In this document: positions 1 to 8,700 of the stretch, one piece after another
How the letters are laid out: every line of letters starts with the position of its first letter
Numbering within the stretch: position 1 is the first letter of the stretch
Origin: a virus
Strand: one strand, 5' to 3'
Length of the DNA: 64,000 nucleotides
Virus record (IMG/VR): IMGVR_UViG_3300042466_001057
Coordinates: 1 to 64,000 of that record
Translations under genes and position numbers: made by a program
The notes under the pieces: generated by a model
What the model was told of the DNA's origin: nothing
Databases searched by the model: none
What the model saw: the letters and a program-made list of their open reading frames with translations, nothing else

Positions 1-169
1 TTGCTCCAGTTACGTCAGGACCGGTCACTTCATAACATCCGAATAATGGTATGTTACCAACAGAAATAGCGAATACTGTATCGCCCGTTGTTAATCCAGT
101 AAATCCGTTATAATTTATGCTGTCTCCCGGACCACTGGTTGTACATAAAATTGTATTAATTGCTGCCAT
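1..169 (-). CDS. Fibre-like structural protein, N-terminal part (runs off window)
   Basis: The reading frame opens with ATG at 169 on the minus strand and stays open to the window edge, giving MAAINTILCTTSG and then Gly/Thr-rich sequence (TGLTTGDTVF, TGPDVTGA). Only 56 residues are visible. The composition and the position 12 bases downstream of another virion-like gene suggest a small virion or fibre protein transcribed with it. The family cannot be named from this fragment, and its C-terminus lies outside the window. Confidence 0.6.
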   Translation of the reverse strand, partial: MAAINTILCTTSGPGDSINYNGFTGLTTGDTVFAISVGNIPLFGCYEVTGPDVTGA

Positions 170-181
170 TTTTTTTATTTT

Positions 182-1642
182 TTATTTTTTATTTACAATT
201 TGAAATTGTAGTTCTCTTTTATAAGTATCTGTATTTTTATCACTTATCACTTTTATGTCAACAAAATATTCATTTGGTATTTTGTCTGTTGTATCAAAAA
301 CAAAATAATACCCGTCAGGTGTTCTATTTATTTTTGTCCAATCTTGGACTTGTACTTCTGTATTCGCCCCTTCTCTAACATAAATCCTATAATAAGCCTC
401 CACACTATTTAATACGGATTTTGATGAATATGCTTGTTTTACAACAACATTTACCTTTCTTACATCAGTATTTAAAACTTTTTCGCTCTGTTTTATACCA
501 TCAAAACTAAACCCATAAATTTTAGGGTTGTCTGTTGTGGTTCCAATTTGGTATCTACCTGATTTTTCTAATAATGCAAATTCGTTTTCTTGATTATCAA
601 ATGACTGACCCCCGATCGATAATCCCTTCCAAACATCATAGTATATACAAGGAGCGTCAGTACAAGACATATTATTTACAGAAACTTTATAAACACCTGT
701 GGTGACAAGACATGTAGTTAATCCAGTAAATCCAATAACCTCATCCCCATTCGCATCCAAAATATCTACAGTAGGTAGAGAGTCCAAATTAATTGGTGTT
801 CCATTATCGTAGATATATAAATAAAGGTCATTATTTAATCCACAATGAAAGTCGTTTCTGTTATCATCTATTAGGTCGTTATATGATGTCTCTAAAAATG
901 GTTCATAAAACGTTTGAGTATGAGGAGAGAAAAACCCAACAGAATAATTTTCCGTCAACCCACTAATATTCTCAACTTGAGGTAAAAATGCTATACCATA
1001 ACCGGTTACACCCGTTGTCCCTCCACTTAATCTAGAATTAATTTCGTTGGTCATATTAAACTCAATGTCCTCATTTCCAAACTCAAAATGTTGTGTATCA
1101 ACAATGGTAAGTCCCGTATAATTTACACCTGTACCTGTTGATGAGTTATTGTTGCTATATATGCCTGAAGTCGACCAACCACTTATAGTTGTTGTTTCAA
1201 ACCAATTTGATGGTCTTTGTGAAAAAGATCTATCGTTTAGATTTGAAACCCCGAAATCGTAATAATCATACCCTACACCAGAATCCCATTGTTGGTTTTG
1301 AGGTATCCTAAAAAGTATTAAATCAAAAGATGTTGCTCTTCTTCTCCCTTGAGATGTTTTATCGTTTAATAATTCATTATCAAAAAAAGAGGTGTTTGTC
1401 ATTTTTAACGTATGGGTAATAGATGAAAATCCGGTACACCCTGTAGACACAACTCCTTGAGTCACTTTTGTTCGTAAATCTGTTAAATCAATGTTAAATA
1501 TATATCGACTATACCCTAAAGGTACGGACGAATCGTCAACTCTACCGTAAAATAATTCCACAATAGGGTTTCTCGCCGTATTATTATACGAGTTATATAA
1601 TATAGTGTTTGACTTATCAAAATAAGACCTATGAATTGACAT
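182..1642 (-). CDS. Putative virion structural protein (486 aa)
   Basis: This is a 486-residue protein rich in Tyr, Asn, Thr and Gly with many short beta-type stretches. I see no enzyme motif, signal peptide or membrane segment. The first 120 residues contain LFYGRVDDSSVPLGYSRYIF, and the last 100 look like an Ig-like beta domain (EAYYRIYVREG, DGYYFVFDTTDKIP). It lies directly downstream of the OB-fold baseplate gene, and a TATTTAT motif precedes its ATG by 15 bases. Both point to late expression and a place in the tail or fibre. I do not recognise a named family; the structural assignment rests on composition and context. Confidence 0.65.
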   Translation of the reverse strand: MSIHRSYFDKSNTILYNSYNNTARNPIVELFYGRVDDSSVPLGYSRYIFNIDLTDLRTKVTQGVVSTGCTGFSSITHTLKMTNTSFFDNELLNDKTSQGRRRATSFDLILFRIPQNQQWDSGVGYDYYDFGVSNLNDRSFSQRPSNWFETTTISGWSTSGIYSNNNSSTGTGVNYTGLTIVDTQHFEFGNEDIEFNMTNEINSRLSGGTTGVTGYGIAFLPQVENISGLTENYSVGFFSPHTQTFYEPFLETSYNDLIDDNRNDFHCGLNNDLYLYIYDNGTPINLDSLPTVDILDANGDEVIGFTGLTTCLVTTGVYKVSVNNMSCTDAPCIYYDVWKGLSIGGQSFDNQENEFALLEKSGRYQIGTTTDNPKIYGFSFDGIKQSEKVLNTDVRKVNVVVKQAYSSKSVLNSVEAYYRIYVREGANTEVQVQDWTKINRTPDGYYFVFDTTDKIPNEYFVDIKVISDKNTDTYKRELQFQIVNKK

Positions 1643-1650
1643 TTTGTATT

Positions 1651-1665
1651 TTTATATATAAATAC
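1651..1665 (-). promoter_or_regulatory. Putative late promoter, TATTTAT motif
   Basis: On the minus strand this reads GTATTTATATATAAA and ends 8 bases before the ATG at 1642 (15 bases from the core TATTTAT). It begins immediately after the stop codon of the preceding gene and matches the motif found before most structural genes here. Confidence 0.5.
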
Positions 1666-3222
1666 TTAGTTAATTCGAATATTTTCATTTATAATTTTAG
1701 TATATGATTCTTGCATTTTTCTAAGTAATTCATCAATACTTGTTCCATCTAAAGAAACTGAAGATGGTGGCATTAAAGGGTATGGGTGTACGTGTGTAGT
1801 ACAGAAACTAACAATTAGACTTAACAACTCTAAAAGTTCTTCACCTCTAACCATCGATGAGGTATTTGGATATATCTCATTTATTATTTTTGTTTGGTCA
1901 ATACCATATAATGTATTACTTAAATCCACCTTGTCTTTTCCTGGTATTTGTGATTCGTGAGACAATAAAAATACTTGATTTGCACCTAACAAACTTATAG
2001 TGTTCTCCACGTTTTCAATTGTTGTTGGAATATAAACCTCTTTCTTAAAACTTAATGGTATATCTGTTGAAAGTTTTGCGTCTAACACCAATCCGTACCC
2101 TGGTGTAGGATCTGTCGGTGATATTCGTATTAATGAACTTAGTAAGGACATGTTTACAGTAGACAATAAGTTACCTACTGATGTGAAATTTGTTGTTAAT
2201 TCTCTTACCCTTTTTGATGGTCTAAAATAGTATGGGAACTGATCATTACTCCCTATTGGTGTTGAAAGTAACGAGTTTGGAGTCGTTAAAAAAGTTTTTA
2301 ATATGTTATTTACAAAGGTAGACAACTCAATAAACCCCATTCCTTGGAATTGTATTGTCTTTACCTTGCACCCTGACGTTTTACCCGAACAAGACAAATT
2401 TATTTCCGTATCAACATCAAAAACAGATGTTAAAGTTAGATATGCGTCCTGTTTATTAGGTAAACTATATATGTTTAAAGATCCTGTAAATGCTGAAAAT
2501 TCATTTTCTGGATTTATTATGTCATACTCAATAAGGTAGTTAATAGGAAACGATTCATTTATTAGTCTTAACTTAGCTTGAGGTAGTCCAAAATTAAATT
2601 TGGAATCAAATTTTGATATCTGTAAGAACCCCCTATTGGTATTTGCTGTCGGTATTTCATTCGACTTAAATGGATTGTGTTTTCCTGCCCGTAATAATAT
2701 ATCATCTTTTTTAATAATTAAATCGGCAGTATCCCTACCGTTTATGGATATATCGAGAGGTTCAGCGAATACCCCCTTATAATTATCTTCCGTATATGTT
2801 CCGTCCGGATTTTTTATTGGAGGAAAACTTTTAGATGAATTTGAATAACCAGCATCTGTTCTGAGTTGTGCAGAATTAACATCTTCAAAATTGATCGAGG
2901 TAGGTGAGGAATATTGATCCATCATGTAGTATTTATTCCTACCGTATTTACTGGCGTTATTAAAATAAAATAACTTAACCTTTTCTCCCACTTTTGGCAC
3001 TTGATTTACAAAGTAAGGTAATAATGGGTAAAATAAAAAAGGGTCTATATCAGACCAAGGACCATTGGATAACGATTTTGAGTTTTGGTTAAACTTAGGG
3101 TTAGCGTCGATCACCGCCTGCTCAACATCGTTAATAGGTAGAACTCTAACCCTACCAAGCATTTGTGGATCATCAATCGCAATGCAGGTACCAAAAAAAA
3201 CTAATTGTTGGTTATTGTCCAT
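1666..3222 (-). CDS. Baseplate hub/spike protein with gp5-like OB-fold
   Basis: Residues 1-100 look like the OB-fold of T4 gp5 and VgrG-type spike proteins: FFGTCIAIDDPQMLGRVRVL near the N-terminus, then PKVGEKVKLFYF and KYYMMDQ. The T4 lysozyme domain is absent. The middle is beta-rich, and the C-terminus holds an HxH-containing stretch (THVHPYPLMPP, about residues 473-483) of a kind common in phage hub proteins, then a short helix. The likely role is a baseplate hub component near the tail tip. It overlaps the 68-residue gene upstream by 11 bases, so the two are probably co-transcribed. The OB-fold is convincing; the exact equivalence to gp5 is inference. Confidence 0.7.
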   Translation of the reverse strand: MDNNQQLVFFGTCIAIDDPQMLGRVRVLPINDVEQAVIDANPKFNQNSKSLSNGPWSDIDPFLFYPLLPYFVNQVPKVGEKVKLFYFNNASKYGRNKYYMMDQYSSPTSINFEDVNSAQLRTDAGYSNSSKSFPPIKNPDGTYTEDNYKGVFAEPLDISINGRDTADLIIKKDDILLRAGKHNPFKSNEIPTANTNRGFLQISKFDSKFNFGLPQAKLRLINESFPINYLIEYDIINPENEFSAFTGSLNIYSLPNKQDAYLTLTSVFDVDTEINLSCSGKTSGCKVKTIQFQGMGFIELSTFVNNILKTFLTTPNSLLSTPIGSNDQFPYYFRPSKRVRELTTNFTSVGNLLSTVNMSLLSSLIRISPTDPTPGYGLVLDAKLSTDIPLSFKKEVYIPTTIENVENTISLLGANQVFLLSHESQIPGKDKVDLSNTLYGIDQTKIINEIYPNTSSMVRGEELLELLSLIVSFCTTHVHPYPLMPPSSVSLDGTSIDELLRKMQESYTKIINENIRIN

Positions 3223-3418
3223 TATTCATTCTTTTTTTGTATTCTTCAAAAACTTTATCGTACGCACTTTCAGTACTATCCAAATGATATGTTAACTTCA
3301 CAAGTAAGTCTTTAGTTTTTTGAAAGTCATCGTTTAAAAATTCCATCGCCTCGACTAAATCCTTATTTGATGAATTTTTGTAGTTTTTTAATATGTCTAA
3401 AATTTTTTGTTCAACCAT
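3212..3418 (-). CDS. Small helical protein of unknown function (68 aa)
   Basis: This is a 68-residue, charged, probably all-helical protein (ILDILKNYKNSSNKDLVEAM, then a DxxxVFEEYKKRMNN tail). It has no recognisable family motif. It lies between two virion-type genes, two bases after the 659-residue gene stops and overlapping the OB-fold gene by 11 bases, so it is part of the same transcript. A small assembly factor or chaperone for the baseplate is possible, but nothing in the sequence proves it. Confidence 0.6.
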   Translation of the reverse strand: MVEQKILDILKNYKNSSNKDLVEAMEFLNDDFQKTKDLLVKLTYHLDSTESAYDKVFEEYKKRMNNGQ

Positions 3419-3420
3419 AA

Positions 3421-5400
3421 TTAGAAAAATTTTCCACCTCCTTTAGATGGTGTTGTAATACCTGCAGGTGTAATTGTTAATGGTGGTATAAACACCTCAA
3501 CCTTACCGTTTTCAAACGTCTCTTGGTTCATACCCTTAGCTAACCCCATAAGCGCCATATTCATCATATTAGGTAGTCCATCCGGTGCGTCTCCGGTTGG
3601 TAGTCCTGCTTTTTGTAAGTTTTTAACTGCGTTTGAATACGCCCTAATTGATGAGACACCACTCAGTAAAGAGGCACTTGCCAATGCAAAGTTTGGTAGA
3701 CCAATACCTATTTGTTTTAAACCAAAATTTAATAGTTTTAAAATCTCATCAATAACACTTTTACAATTCCTATAGTCGACCACAGCTTCACCTAACAATA
3801 ATAAAGCATACGCTATAGAGGTATACATCTTAATTTGTTTATTTTTAGTTTCATCAATAATCTCTAACAATATCGTCTCAACCAACAACCTTAGATTTTT
3901 CTTCAAAGTCTTGAATAGTATCTCAACAAATTCCGATGTAATTTTTTGTATTACTCCGATAACGAATTTTTTAAACGTTTTCATAAATCCAGACAAATCG
4001 TCAAACGAAGTGTCTAATTTTGTTGAAAGTTCATTTTGAATACCCTTAACCATAATTAAAAAACCAAACATGGTTTTTGGTGTCAATATTGATTTAAATG
4101 CTACTCTCGGCAATGAAAGTGCCAAATCCATATTTAAATTAAGTTTTAAATTTAATGAAGGGAACGGTATACCTAAATTACCCGTGAGTTTCTCTTTCCA
4201 AATTTTATCGTTAACTATGGAATTTATACCACCATCTATTGCTGATACTTTTCCGCTATCGCTATTTTGGGATATAACGTCCTCTAAAATATTAGCAACA
4301 CCCTGTTCATTAATTGGTAGTTTAATACCTTCACAACTCTCAAACTCCATAACCCCGTTTAAGATGTTTTCAACTTCTGGATCTATTAATTTTGAATCTC
4401 CCGGAGTTAATTCAAAAAAACTATCATCAATAAAATCCTCATCACTTAATTTAGCGTTTCCTGATACGTCTATTTTTTTTGTGGGATCGTTACAAATACC
4501 CATAAGTCTTTTCATTACCTTTAAAAACCAAGAACTTTGTTCCACTTCCACCTTAGATTTTTTTAATCCATAATCTAAATTACCTGTAATTGAGTTAAAA
4601 ATATTGGCGGTCAGTATATCAAAATTAAAAATATCAACACTACTATAATAATCCCTTAAAAAATCCGTAACAGAAGTTCTATTGTTTAATTGAGGTTTTA
4701 ATGTGACTTTAATATAATCACCAAAAGTTGTTGGTAAAACCGCAGGATAGTTTTGAACGTATTCAAAATCAAAAAGACCCTGACCAGAACCTCCTTTATA
4801 ATCACTACCTAATTGGGTATTATAAGACACGTTTACATTTTGTAATCGATTGTATAATTCCCTATCCATAGAGTAAGGTAAACTTCCAACCCCTGTATCT
4901 GTGTTTTCATAAAAAAATTTTGCGTTTTTATCATCTGGAGAATATTTTAAAGTTTGGAATAAATCTATCTGATTTACTTTAATATAAATCGGTTGGTTTA
5001 ATGTTGAATCGTAAGACTGTTCTTCAGAACAACCTAAAGTTGATATCATTTCGCCGATAATTATTTCGGTAATTTTTGGTTTCAGCGCTTGTGTTGATTT
5101 CAAAAAAATGTCCCTTAATAGGTCCACAGAATTACCAACCGGTAGGGTCATCATAAATAACTCAAACATTTGTTCTATTTGGTTTTTTGCTTCTGCCTTT
5201 AATTTGTTAGCCTGTTTTGTCCCTTGATTTTTAAGGTCGTTTAGTGACTGTACTTTTTGTGATTTTGTTTTTTCAGAAAACGAATTTACACTCTCAGATG
5301 ATTGTTTTTTATCGTCTTTAAGTGTTTGATTAACAGTTTTTATTGCCGAAATTTTACTTTTGGCTTCGTTATACCCTTCATTTGTATCTAAAGTTGCCAT
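3421..5400 (-). CDS. Large virion/baseplate-associated protein (659 aa)
   Basis: The protein begins with a Lys/Gln/Ser-rich helical region (residues 1-75, likely coiled coil), followed by a mixed domain. Near residues 450-590 there are long hydrophobic helices (ILLEIIDETKNKQIKMY, AYALLLLGEAVVDY). The tail ends in a Gly/Pro-rich segment, ITPAGITTPSKGGGKFF. It sits in the baseplate gene run and overlaps the 122-residue gene by one base. The hydrophobic helices could be membrane-active or packed in a hub. I do not recognise a named family, so the call is structural by context only. Confidence 0.6.
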   Translation of the reverse strand: MATLDTNEGYNEAKSKISAIKTVNQTLKDDKKQSSESVNSFSEKTKSQKVQSLNDLKNQGTKQANKLKAEAKNQIEQMFELFMMTLPVGNSVDLLRDIFLKSTQALKPKITEIIIGEMISTLGCSEEQSYDSTLNQPIYIKVNQIDLFQTLKYSPDDKNAKFFYENTDTGVGSLPYSMDRELYNRLQNVNVSYNTQLGSDYKGGSGQGLFDFEYVQNYPAVLPTTFGDYIKVTLKPQLNNRTSVTDFLRDYYSSVDIFNFDILTANIFNSITGNLDYGLKKSKVEVEQSSWFLKVMKRLMGICNDPTKKIDVSGNAKLSDEDFIDDSFFELTPGDSKLIDPEVENILNGVMEFESCEGIKLPINEQGVANILEDVISQNSDSGKVSAIDGGINSIVNDKIWKEKLTGNLGIPFPSLNLKLNLNMDLALSLPRVAFKSILTPKTMFGFLIMVKGIQNELSTKLDTSFDDLSGFMKTFKKFVIGVIQKITSEFVEILFKTLKKNLRLLVETILLEIIDETKNKQIKMYTSIAYALLLLGEAVVDYRNCKSVIDEILKLLNFGLKQIGIGLPNFALASASLLSGVSSIRAYSNAVKNLQKAGLPTGDAPDGLPNMMNMALMGLAKGMNQETFENGKVEVFIPPLTITPAGITTPSKGGGKFF

Positions 5401-5768
5401 TATAAACTGAAGTTTTGGTTTTTAGAATTATCAACATCTTTTTTTAATAACGTTTGTAATAGGTCATCATCCATATCGTTTAGACTAAAATCATCATCTT
5501 TGTCTTTATTCGATTTTTCCCATAGGGTTGATTGTAATTTAGATAGTGACAGTTTTTTTTCTATGGTATCGTTAATAATTTTTTGTTGTTCCTTTATAAT
5601 CGGACCGATTAAGGTCATATCTTCAGGATCCTTTAGCATTGCAAGCATCTTATTTTGTATTCTAACTGCAGTTGCCTTTTGCTCTACAAGTTCATTGTAG
5701 ATTTCTTGCATAAGACCCAATACTGAATCTTTATTTAATGCTATTTCTTTTTTTCTTGTTCTAGTCAT
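5400..5768 (-). CDS. Helical protein of unknown function (122 aa)
   Basis: This is a 122-residue mostly helical protein with a basic N-terminus (MTRTRKKEIA) and an acidic C-terminal half (DKDDDFSLNDMDDDL). The middle (IGPIIKEQQKIINDTIEKKL) looks like a coiled coil. It is the first gene of the baseplate run and has a TATTTAT motif ending only 4 bases before its ATG. It shares one base with the next gene. It may be a tail assembly chaperone or baseplate scaffold; no family is recognised. Confidence 0.6.
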   Translation of the reverse strand: MTRTRKKEIALNKDSVLGLMQEIYNELVEQKATAVRIQNKMLAMLKDPEDMTLIGPIIKEQQKIINDTIEKKLSLSKLQSTLWEKSNKDKDDDFSLNDMDDDLLQTLLKKDVDNSKNQNFSL

Positions 5769-5770
5769 AA

Positions 5771-5780
5771 CAATAAATAT
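5771..5780 (-). promoter_or_regulatory. Putative late promoter, TATTTAT motif
   Basis: The minus strand reads ATATTTATTG, with the core TATTTAT ending 4 bases before the ATG at 5768. If this is a -10 element, the transcript would be leaderless or nearly so. Confidence 0.45.
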
Positions 5781-6526
5781 TATTTGCTATGTATTTTTTT
5801 TAACGTTTGTAAATATAATACTTTATACTTTTTTAAATAAATTCTTATCTCTTTGGTATTCATATTAGTCATCTCCCTTAAAGAGAGTAGGACGATATTT
5901 TTATTAAACTTATTATTGTCGTTTCCGATAAAGATATTTCCGTAATTATCAAAAAGATCTATCAAAGCAATCCCCAATTTAAATTCGTTTTCGTTCAAGT
6001 TATTATCCGATACATAAACTTTTAATTCTGATTTAAAAATATCTATTATTTTTTCCGCATCTATAGTTTCAAATTCCATGTAATAAACCATATCGGGTCT
6101 ATTCTCTAAAGTCGATGAAATGTCGTCATATGATATTTTTCTATTTGTCTCTTTTTGTTCTTTCTGTATTTGACCCATTAAGTAGTTTTTACATATGGTA
6201 CCAAAATAGGAATATGCTTTTTTGTTTTTTGCGGGTTTAAATTTATCTATTTTTGTTATAAGAAAAGAGTGAGTATCCGAGTGGTTATCCGAATACTCCA
6301 TGTCCTTTCTGTATAATTTATATCTTCGAATAATTGATTCTATCATTTTATTCAAAGGATCTCTCAAGAAATTATTATATATCTCTTCTTTTTCTTCTTT
6401 AGATTCTGCGATTAAATACCTTTTCACCGCATCTTCCTCACGGACATCAAAATAATTTACTTTTTTAGGTTTTGATTCCGTCTTATTTATAGCGTCACTA
6501 TTTTCGTCGATTTTAACAACCGACAT
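5780..6526 (-). CDS. 55: Late-transcription sigma factor, gp55-like
   Basis: This 248-residue protein resembles T4 gp55, the sigma factor that directs host RNA polymerase to late promoters. Residues 83-130 hold the sigma region 2-type core (THSFLITKIDKFKPAKNKKA, then YSYFGTICKNYLMGQIQKEQ), which matches gp55 in pattern: a target number of residues ending in KF/F, AY, and F..QI.KE.KE. It is longer than T4 gp55 (185 aa). The extra C-terminal 80 residues (LSLREMTNMNTKEIRIYLKK) look like a helix-turn-helix and could be a region 4 equivalent. It closes the baseplate run and overlaps the glycosyltransferase upstream by one base. It probably recognises the TATTTAT elements in this window; that link is inferred. 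Confidence 0.75.
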   Translation of the reverse strand: MSVVKIDENSDAINKTESKPKKVNYFDVREEDAVKRYLIAESKEEKEEIYNNFLRDPLNKMIESIIRRYKLYRKDMEYSDNHSDTHSFLITKIDKFKPAKNKKAYSYFGTICKNYLMGQIQKEQKETNRKISYDDISSTLENRPDMVYYMEFETIDAEKIIDIFKSELKVYVSDNNLNENEFKLGIALIDLFDNYGNIFIGNDNNKFNKNIVLLSLREMTNMNTKEIRIYLKKYKVLYLQTLKKIHSK

Positions 6527-7338
6527 TAAGATCCTTGTGGTTCGTATTTTATATTTCTATCACTGGTAAAGAAATGTTCTTTTTTTGCTGAGTTGATCCA
6601 AAATACGACCTCATCGTCAGAAAGTTTCTCTTCACTATTTTTATAATTCCAAAATATTGAACCTTCTCTCATATTCATATGCTTATATCCAATTTTTGGA
6701 ATTGTCATAATTTTAACTGAGTTGTATGTTAATCTAAGTAAAAATTCATAAACAAATGTAAGTTTCATTGATTTTTTAAATCCACCTAAACTCTCAAAAA
6801 CTTCTTTATCAATAACCATTCCTGATGATTGAAAATTTTGATATGTTAATAATAGATCATTTGTTAAGTGTCCCATATCCGAAGTCATACTAGCAGCAAA
6901 TGTTGCCTCATTTGTAAAACCAACAAATACACCTTTATCATCAGTATCCACTACTAAAGGTAAAAATACTGAAACATCATCATAAGATTCAACAAACCTT
7001 TTTACGTTTTTAAACCATATGGTTGCATATTCATCATCAAATTCTAAAACAGAAACCCATTTACTTTTTGCGTTTTTAACACCTAAATTAACCTGTGTTG
7101 AGAAATCAAACTCACCTTTGTTCTCAACCAAATTTACGTTTAGATCTCCAAAATCAAAAGATGAAAGTTTATTACTTAATAATTCTTCATCTGTATGAAC
7201 AATTACTAATTCGTTTATTCCTGTTAATTGTAACTGTAAAGATTTAATACATCTTTCGAAAAAATCGTCAAACGACGAGTGTACTGCTGAGCTTATTGGT
7301 AATATTACCGATACGTCAAATTTTGTTTGTGTTTCCAT
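6526..7338 (-). CDS. Glycosyltransferase, family 2-like
   Basis: This is a 270-residue GT-A type glycosyltransferase. The N-terminus VSVILPISSAVHSSFDDFFE and the following FERCIKSLQ are the usual nucleotide-sugar binding start. An acidic metal-binding region follows at VLEFDDEYATIWF (about residue 117). Later the protein has SGMVIDKEVFESLGGF, the acceptor-side segment typical of GT2 enzymes. It would transfer a sugar from a nucleotide donor in the cytoplasm. Donor and acceptor cannot be predicted. It lies at the downstream end of the glycan gene block, two bases after the stop of its upstream neighbour. Confidence 0.8.
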   Translation of the reverse strand: METQTKFDVSVILPISSAVHSSFDDFFERCIKSLQLQLTGINELVIVHTDEELLSNKLSSFDFGDLNVNLVENKGEFDFSTQVNLGVKNAKSKWVSVLEFDDEYATIWFKNVKRFVESYDDVSVFLPLVVDTDDKGVFVGFTNEATFAASMTSDMGHLTNDLLLTYQNFQSSGMVIDKEVFESLGGFKKSMKLTFVYEFLLRLTYNSVKIMTIPKIGYKHMNMREGSIFWNYKNSEEKLSDDEVVFWINSAKKEHFFTSDRNIKYEPQGS

Positions 7339-7340
7339 AA

Positions 7341-8408
7341 TTAATTTTGTTCTTCTGAAATTTTAAGTTTATCTAATTGATCTGAAAATAATTTAGACCT
7401 CACTTCAAAATACTTTTCGAAAGTGGTTAAAATTGACTCCTCATGTTTTTTAGTGTCTTGATATTTTACAGCGGTTTCTGCCATTTTTTCATAAAGTTCA
7501 GGTGATATGTTATCTTCTAACCAATTTTGTGTGAAATTAGCAACAACATCAATAATTTCGTTTAATTGGTAAGTCCAAACACCATTACTTTCCTCCATCC
7601 ATTCAGGTTTCATATTAGGAACCTTACCGATTACAGGTGTACCCGACACCATAGATTCTAAAGGGTATGTTCCAAAGGCAGACTCATCATCAACCCATAC
7701 AGACACATAAGAATCTTTTAAAAATTTTGCAAAATCTTCTTGTTTAATTCCTCTCATATCTCTAAACGTAATCCATCTAAATTGTGGAAACTTCAGGTAA
7801 AAACTTTTAATAATTTTTGCAGTATTTCTTGGGTCTCTTGTATGAATAGAAATGATTGGTTTTGATGGTTTTTCTTTTTTGGTAAAGTAATTGGAGATTG
7901 TAGGTTCGATAACATCTACACTAGAATTTCTCATGATTTCTTTTATGTATTTTTTTTGTGTTTCAGAAGTTGTAATAACTTTTGTAAACCCGTATTGTTG
8001 CCAAGTAGTACCAGGTGCTAACGTTTCTAACATATGATCATACGCTTGACACAAAACAATTTTTCCACACGGGAAACTTTTAAGTTGATCCATAACGTGA
8101 CCATAAAGTTCAGGTACAACAATAAAATCTTCAGGAGATATTGCTAAATTTTGACCTTCAATCGGTTGGTGAGGTAAGGTCATATATTCTTCACCTAGCC
8201 ATTCAGATACTCCACTATATTCTTTACTTTCGTGAATGATAATTACGTTATAGTTTTTTCTGAATAGGGTCATTGCCATTTCATACGTATACGCAATCGA
8301 CGCCTTTGCGTTACCCTTTGTGTCTTGTACTAAGAAATAAATCCTAGCGGTTTTGTTTTTTAAATTTTCGATTGACAACTCAACCTTTTCTACTTTTTCT
8401 ACTTCCAT
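7341..8408 (-). CDS. Glycosyltransferase, GT-B fold (GT4-like)
   Basis: This 355-residue protein has a two-domain GT-B layout. The N-terminal domain has IYFLVQDTKGNAKASIAY and a Rossmann-like pattern. The C-terminal domain carries IISIHTRDPRNTAKII and the donor-binding signature DDESAFGTYPLESMVSGTPV, close to the E-x7-E motif of GT4 retaining enzymes. A short Glu/Lys-rich tail ends the protein. The four bases between it and the 95-residue gene upstream suggest co-transcription. Substrate unknown; an addition to a virion or host-surface glycan is likely from the neighbours. Confidence 0.75.
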   Translation of the reverse strand: MEVEKVEKVELSIENLKNKTARIYFLVQDTKGNAKASIAYTYEMAMTLFRKNYNVIIIHESKEYSGVSEWLGEEYMTLPHQPIEGQNLAISPEDFIVVPELYGHVMDQLKSFPCGKIVLCQAYDHMLETLAPGTTWQQYGFTKVITTSETQKKYIKEIMRNSSVDVIEPTISNYFTKKEKPSKPIISIHTRDPRNTAKIIKSFYLKFPQFRWITFRDMRGIKQEDFAKFLKDSYVSVWVDDESAFGTYPLESMVSGTPVIGKVPNMKPEWMEESNGVWTYQLNEIIDVVANFTQNWLEDNISPELYEKMAETAVKYQDTKKHEESILTTFEKYFEVRSKLFSDQLDKLKISEEQN

Positions 8409-8412
8409 TTTT

Positions 8413-8700
8413 TTAAAGTGTTTTTAGTATGCTGTTTATTAATAAAGTGTTAAATGCGATTTTGAACGGAATACTTAGGTCTTTGGCTCCGTGAGCCCCC
8501 AATCCCTCATCCAATTCCTCTCTTTCCGTTAATATAACGTCAATCAATCCTTTAAAGGTTTCAAATCGAGTTACACTAATTTGTTGATCCATTGGTTCGG
8601 TTCCTCCTGTTACTACGGGAAGCATTGATTTTTCGTAACTAACTTGTTTTTCGAGTTCGTTAATATCTAAATAGTAATTTTCCCCTAAAAATTTTAACAT
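8413..8700 (-). CDS. Conserved-looking small protein, unknown function (95 aa)
   Basis: This is a 95-residue protein with no recognised domain. It contains VTGGTEPMDQQISVTRFETF and EREELDEGLGAHG, then a hydrophobic C-terminus (FKIAFNTLLINSILKTL). It overlaps the upstream HAD-like gene by 7 bases and is followed closely by a glycosyltransferase. It could be a small regulator or accessory subunit. The call as a gene rests on the tight packing and the open frame. Confidence 0.6.
   Translation of the reverse strand: MLKFLGENYYLDINELEKQVSYEKSMLPVVTGGTEPMDQQISVTRFETFKGLIDVILTEREELDEGLGAHGAKDLSIPFKIAFNTLLINSILKTL

Noticed and set aside
4070-4573. 167-codon plus-strand open frame
   Set aside because: It lies wholly inside the minus-strand 659-aa gene and its translation (Ser/Phe-rich, no motif) looks like a shadow of that gene.
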